Source: CAYXVF01 sp964468125 (GTDB lineage: Bacteria; Myxococcota; XYA12-FULL-58-9; CAYXVF01). From it: DNA of 26,039 nt. The position numbers and the translations under genes are program-made. How positions within the stretch are numbered: position 1 is the first letter of the stretch; each line of letters opens with the position of its first letter. Location: contig CAYXVF010000088.1 in NCBI GenBank assembly GCA_964468125.1, forward strand, positions 1-26,039, read 5' to 3'. Shown here in pieces: positions 24,625 to 26,039 of the stretch. Below the pieces are notes generated by a model, which searched no databases, was not told the origin of the DNA, and saw only the letters and a list, made by a program, of their open reading frames with translations.

Positions 24625-25314
24625 ATGAGTAGCGACGATAAGCGCGCGCGTCCGTCACCCCCCGCCGAGACCGCAGAATGGTTGCCTGAGCCTCGCCGAC
24701 GTGTCTCGCGGATCGGCGCTTTACTTCTTCTCTACGTCGCGGTCGTGCTCGCCCCGTTTGCGCTGGCAGTGCAATATTTTCCCATCGCACCTCATGCGCC
24801 GGTCGATCTCTTGGCATCGGCCCTCGGCATCATGGCCTTCGCAGCCCTGATGGTCGAATTTCTATTCTCGGGCCGCACGCGCTGGATATCGAGCGGGATT
24901 GGCACCAAAAGGACAATTCGAATCCACCAGCGGGTTGCGTATGCGATCATCGCGTGTATCGCGATCCACCCGTTCCTCTACACCGCCCCCGATAACGTCT
25001 CTTGGCCATGGTTCAACGCGGTTGACGCGACGCTGATGCTCAGCAGCTGGTCGCTATTTTCGGGCATCGTCGCCTGGATTCTCACGGCGACAATGATCTT
25101 CATCGCCGTCGACCACAACAAGCTGCCTGGCTCCTATCAAACATGGCGAAACCTGCACGCCGGCAGCGCGATCGTCATCGGCATCCTCATCGCCGTGCAC
25201 GCCATCACCGCCGGCGGCTACAGCAGCCGGCCAGCGCTGGCGGTTTTTTGGATCCTGTTGCTCTGCGCCGGTCTTTGGACACTGATAGAGATGTTCATCC
25301 CCCGGAAACACTGA
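24625..25314 (+). CDS. Ferric-reductase-like transmembrane (di-haem) protein
   Basis: 229 residues with a polar N-terminal tail of about 25 residues, then six hydrophobic segments. Two helices carry paired histidines: RIHQRVAYAIIACIAIHPFL (His about residues 95 and 111) and LHAGSAIVIGILIAVHAITAGG (His about residues 180 and 194). This is the pattern that coordinates two b haems across the membrane in ferric-reductase-like and MsrQ/NOX-type domains. There is no FAD/NADPH domain, so electrons must come from a partner, as in MsrQ. The start at ATG 24625 follows the 48-residue gene by 5 nt. The frame is also open to ATG 24580, but that would overlap the small gene. Substrate and electron partner are unknown. 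Confidence 0.86.
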   Translation: MSSDDKRARPSPPAETAEWLPEPRRRVSRIGALLLLYVAVVLAPFALAVQYFPIAPHAPVDLLASALGIMAFAALMVEFLFSGRTRWISSGIGTKRTIRIHQRVAYAIIACIAIHPFLYTAPDNVSWPWFNAVDATLMLSSWSLFSGIVAWILTATMIFIAVDHNKLPGSYQTWRNLHAGSAIVIGILIAVHAITAGGYSSRPALAVFWILLLCAGLWTLIEMFIPRKH

Positions 25315-25726
25315 GCAAAGCGCCGCCCGCATCCTGAACAGCCCCGGGTTTTCACGAGGCTCCAAATCCCGAGAGAGGCGCAAGCCGAGTACGCCCGACC
25401 GGAGATCGTCGCCGACGCTGTGCTGCTTTGGACCGCTCAAACTCGCAGTCCTCAGATCCGCGCCGCGGAGTAGGCCTAGGGACGCTCCCAGTTCTCAGGC
25501 GCCCGCGCGATTTCCTCGGGGAGAGAGGCCGCCGCGTCGCCGAGTGCCGTGATACCGCGCTCAACCGTACTCTGTAACCGGCACCCAAAACTCGCCGATG
25601 TGACAACGTGTGGAGCTACCCATTTTCCGGCAAAGGAAGGACGTTCGATGGCACCAGAAACGCATCGAGCCCTTCAGTGTCGAGTGTCCGGTCGACCTCG
25701 TCGCGCGCCGCGCGGTCCGACTGCGT

Positions 25727-25770
25727 ATTCCGACCCAAGCCGATCACGCATTCCGGGGGAAGCCGATCAC
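25727..25770. repeat. Two-copy 21-bp direct repeat (23-bp period), possible insertion-sequence end
   Basis: The copies at 25727-25747 and 25750-25770 share ATTCCG, a variable four bases (accc or gggg), and AAGCCGATCAC. They are identical at 17 of 21 positions and separated by GC. Multiple short direct repeats with ATTCCG and CCGATCAC cores, just ahead of a leading ORF, resemble the left-end transposase binding sites of IS21-family elements. The opposite end lies outside the window, so this is a suggestion only. Confidence 0.45.
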
Positions 25771-25833
25771 CTGAACACCGGTCGGACTTTACGTAGCGGC
25801 GCAGAGCAGCAGGTCGGTATCCGGTGCCCTCAC

Positions 25834-25840
25834 AAGGAGG
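25834..25840 (+). promoter_or_regulatory. Strong Shine-Dalgarno AAGGAGG for the edge ORF
   Basis: It lies 7 nt before ATG 25848, the clearest ribosome site on the plus strand in this part of the window. Confidence 0.75.
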
Positions 25841-25847
25841 TTCCGAG

Positions 25848-26039
25848 ATGACCGCCGAGAAGCACTACAGGGCCCAGAGGCAACAGTATGCGCTGTGGAA
25901 GAGCTGTCCGGCGCAAGATTGGCCCAAGAGCGCCCTTAGCCCCGCACGACCCCGTGCGAAACCCCTGATCGAGCACAAATCGACGCATTCCCAATTGGTT
26001 TTGGCTCGGCGTGCGTTGGAAATCGGCAGTGAAGTTCGA
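25848..26039 (+). CDS. 5' part of an unrecognised ORF running off the right edge
   Basis: ATG 25848 is open for 64 codons to the last base. The product is basic and Gln/Arg/Ser-rich, beginning MTAEKHYRAQRQQ, with RPRAKPLIEHKSTHSQLVLA further in and no signal peptide. Basic composition, the strong ribosome site and the preceding direct repeats fit a mobile-element protein. I do not recognise IstA or any other transposase in these residues. Confidence 0.45.
   Translation, partial: MTAEKHYRAQRQQYALWKSCPAQDWPKSALSPARPRAKPLIEHKSTHSQLVLARRALEIGSEVR

Larger units (their letters stand above)
25315..25847. other. Gene-poor stretch of about 530 bp before the right edge
   Basis: No supported gene. Open frames here have unlikely Arg/Ser/Pro-rich products. 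The stretch contains the 23-bp-period tandem repeat at 25727-25770 and the ribosome site of the edge ORF. No convincing terminator follows the di-haem gene. Confidence 0.5.

Noticed and set aside
1..26039. CRISPR arrays, tRNA or rRNA genes, retron or toxin-antitoxin modules
   Set aside because: Looked for on both strands. No regularly spaced repeat array, cloverleaf or known small-module proteins were seen.

Overview
The window reads as a GC-rich Gram-negative chromosome. The style suggests a marine or soil Myxococcota or other former deltaproteobacterium: many lipoproteins, a Cys-rich 'C..D..C' motif behind two lipoboxes, Asp/Asn-rich linkers, PEGA-like modules and right-handed beta-helix repeats. 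The taxon is inferred from style only; no rRNA or marker gene is present.

Layout. (1) Bases 168-10045 (minus strand) hold a complete TonB2/TtpC-type energised uptake locus. In transcription order it is: beta-helix lipoprotein, DUF3450 coiled-coil protein, TtpC-like long ExbB, short ExbB, ExbD, TonB, TPR protein, large TonB-dependent receptor. Several junctions are 4-nt ATGA/GTGA overlaps. The first junction carries a 12-bp hairpin, which could set the ratio between lipoprotein and energiser genes. (2) Bases 10046-11610 are decayed DNA: a PhoR-type histidine kinase pseudogene (frameshift, in-frame stop, missing 5' part) abuts an IS66 transposase fragment and a 23-codon ORF with a perfect Shine-Dalgarno. 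(3) Bases 11611-13344 encode a KefB/YbaL-like cation:proton antiporter with an RCK domain. (4) Bases 13500-15439 encode two adjacent envelope lipoproteins of unknown function. (5) Bases 15440-16175 carry GATC-rich repeats and a possible broken small lipoprotein gene on the plus strand. (6) Bases 16176-20265 encode two overlapping paralogous beta-helix lipoproteins. (7) Bases 20750-21409 encode a small lipoprotein. It diverges from a shrunken remnant of a PLD/SF2 helicase/DUF3427 gene (21431-22350). (8) Bases 22553-23707 encode a DUF2236 (MpaB/latex-clearing-type) haem oxygenase. (9) Bases 24029-25314 (plus strand) form a three-gene membrane operon ending in a ferric-reductase-like di-haem domain. 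Its middle gene is a 48-residue single-span protein that is easy to miss. (10) The right edge has a 23-bp-period tandem repeat resembling an insertion-sequence end, then an unrecognised ORF running off the window.

How the genes fit together. DUF3450, TtpC, ExbB, ExbD, TonB and TPR form the known TonB2-style inner-membrane motor. The receptor and the beta-helix lipoprotein are the probable outer-membrane partners, so the locus should import one specific large or scarce substrate, whose identity cannot be read here. The histidine kinase remnant immediately upstream may be what is left of its regulator. The rest of the window is unrelated envelope functions separated by gene remnants.
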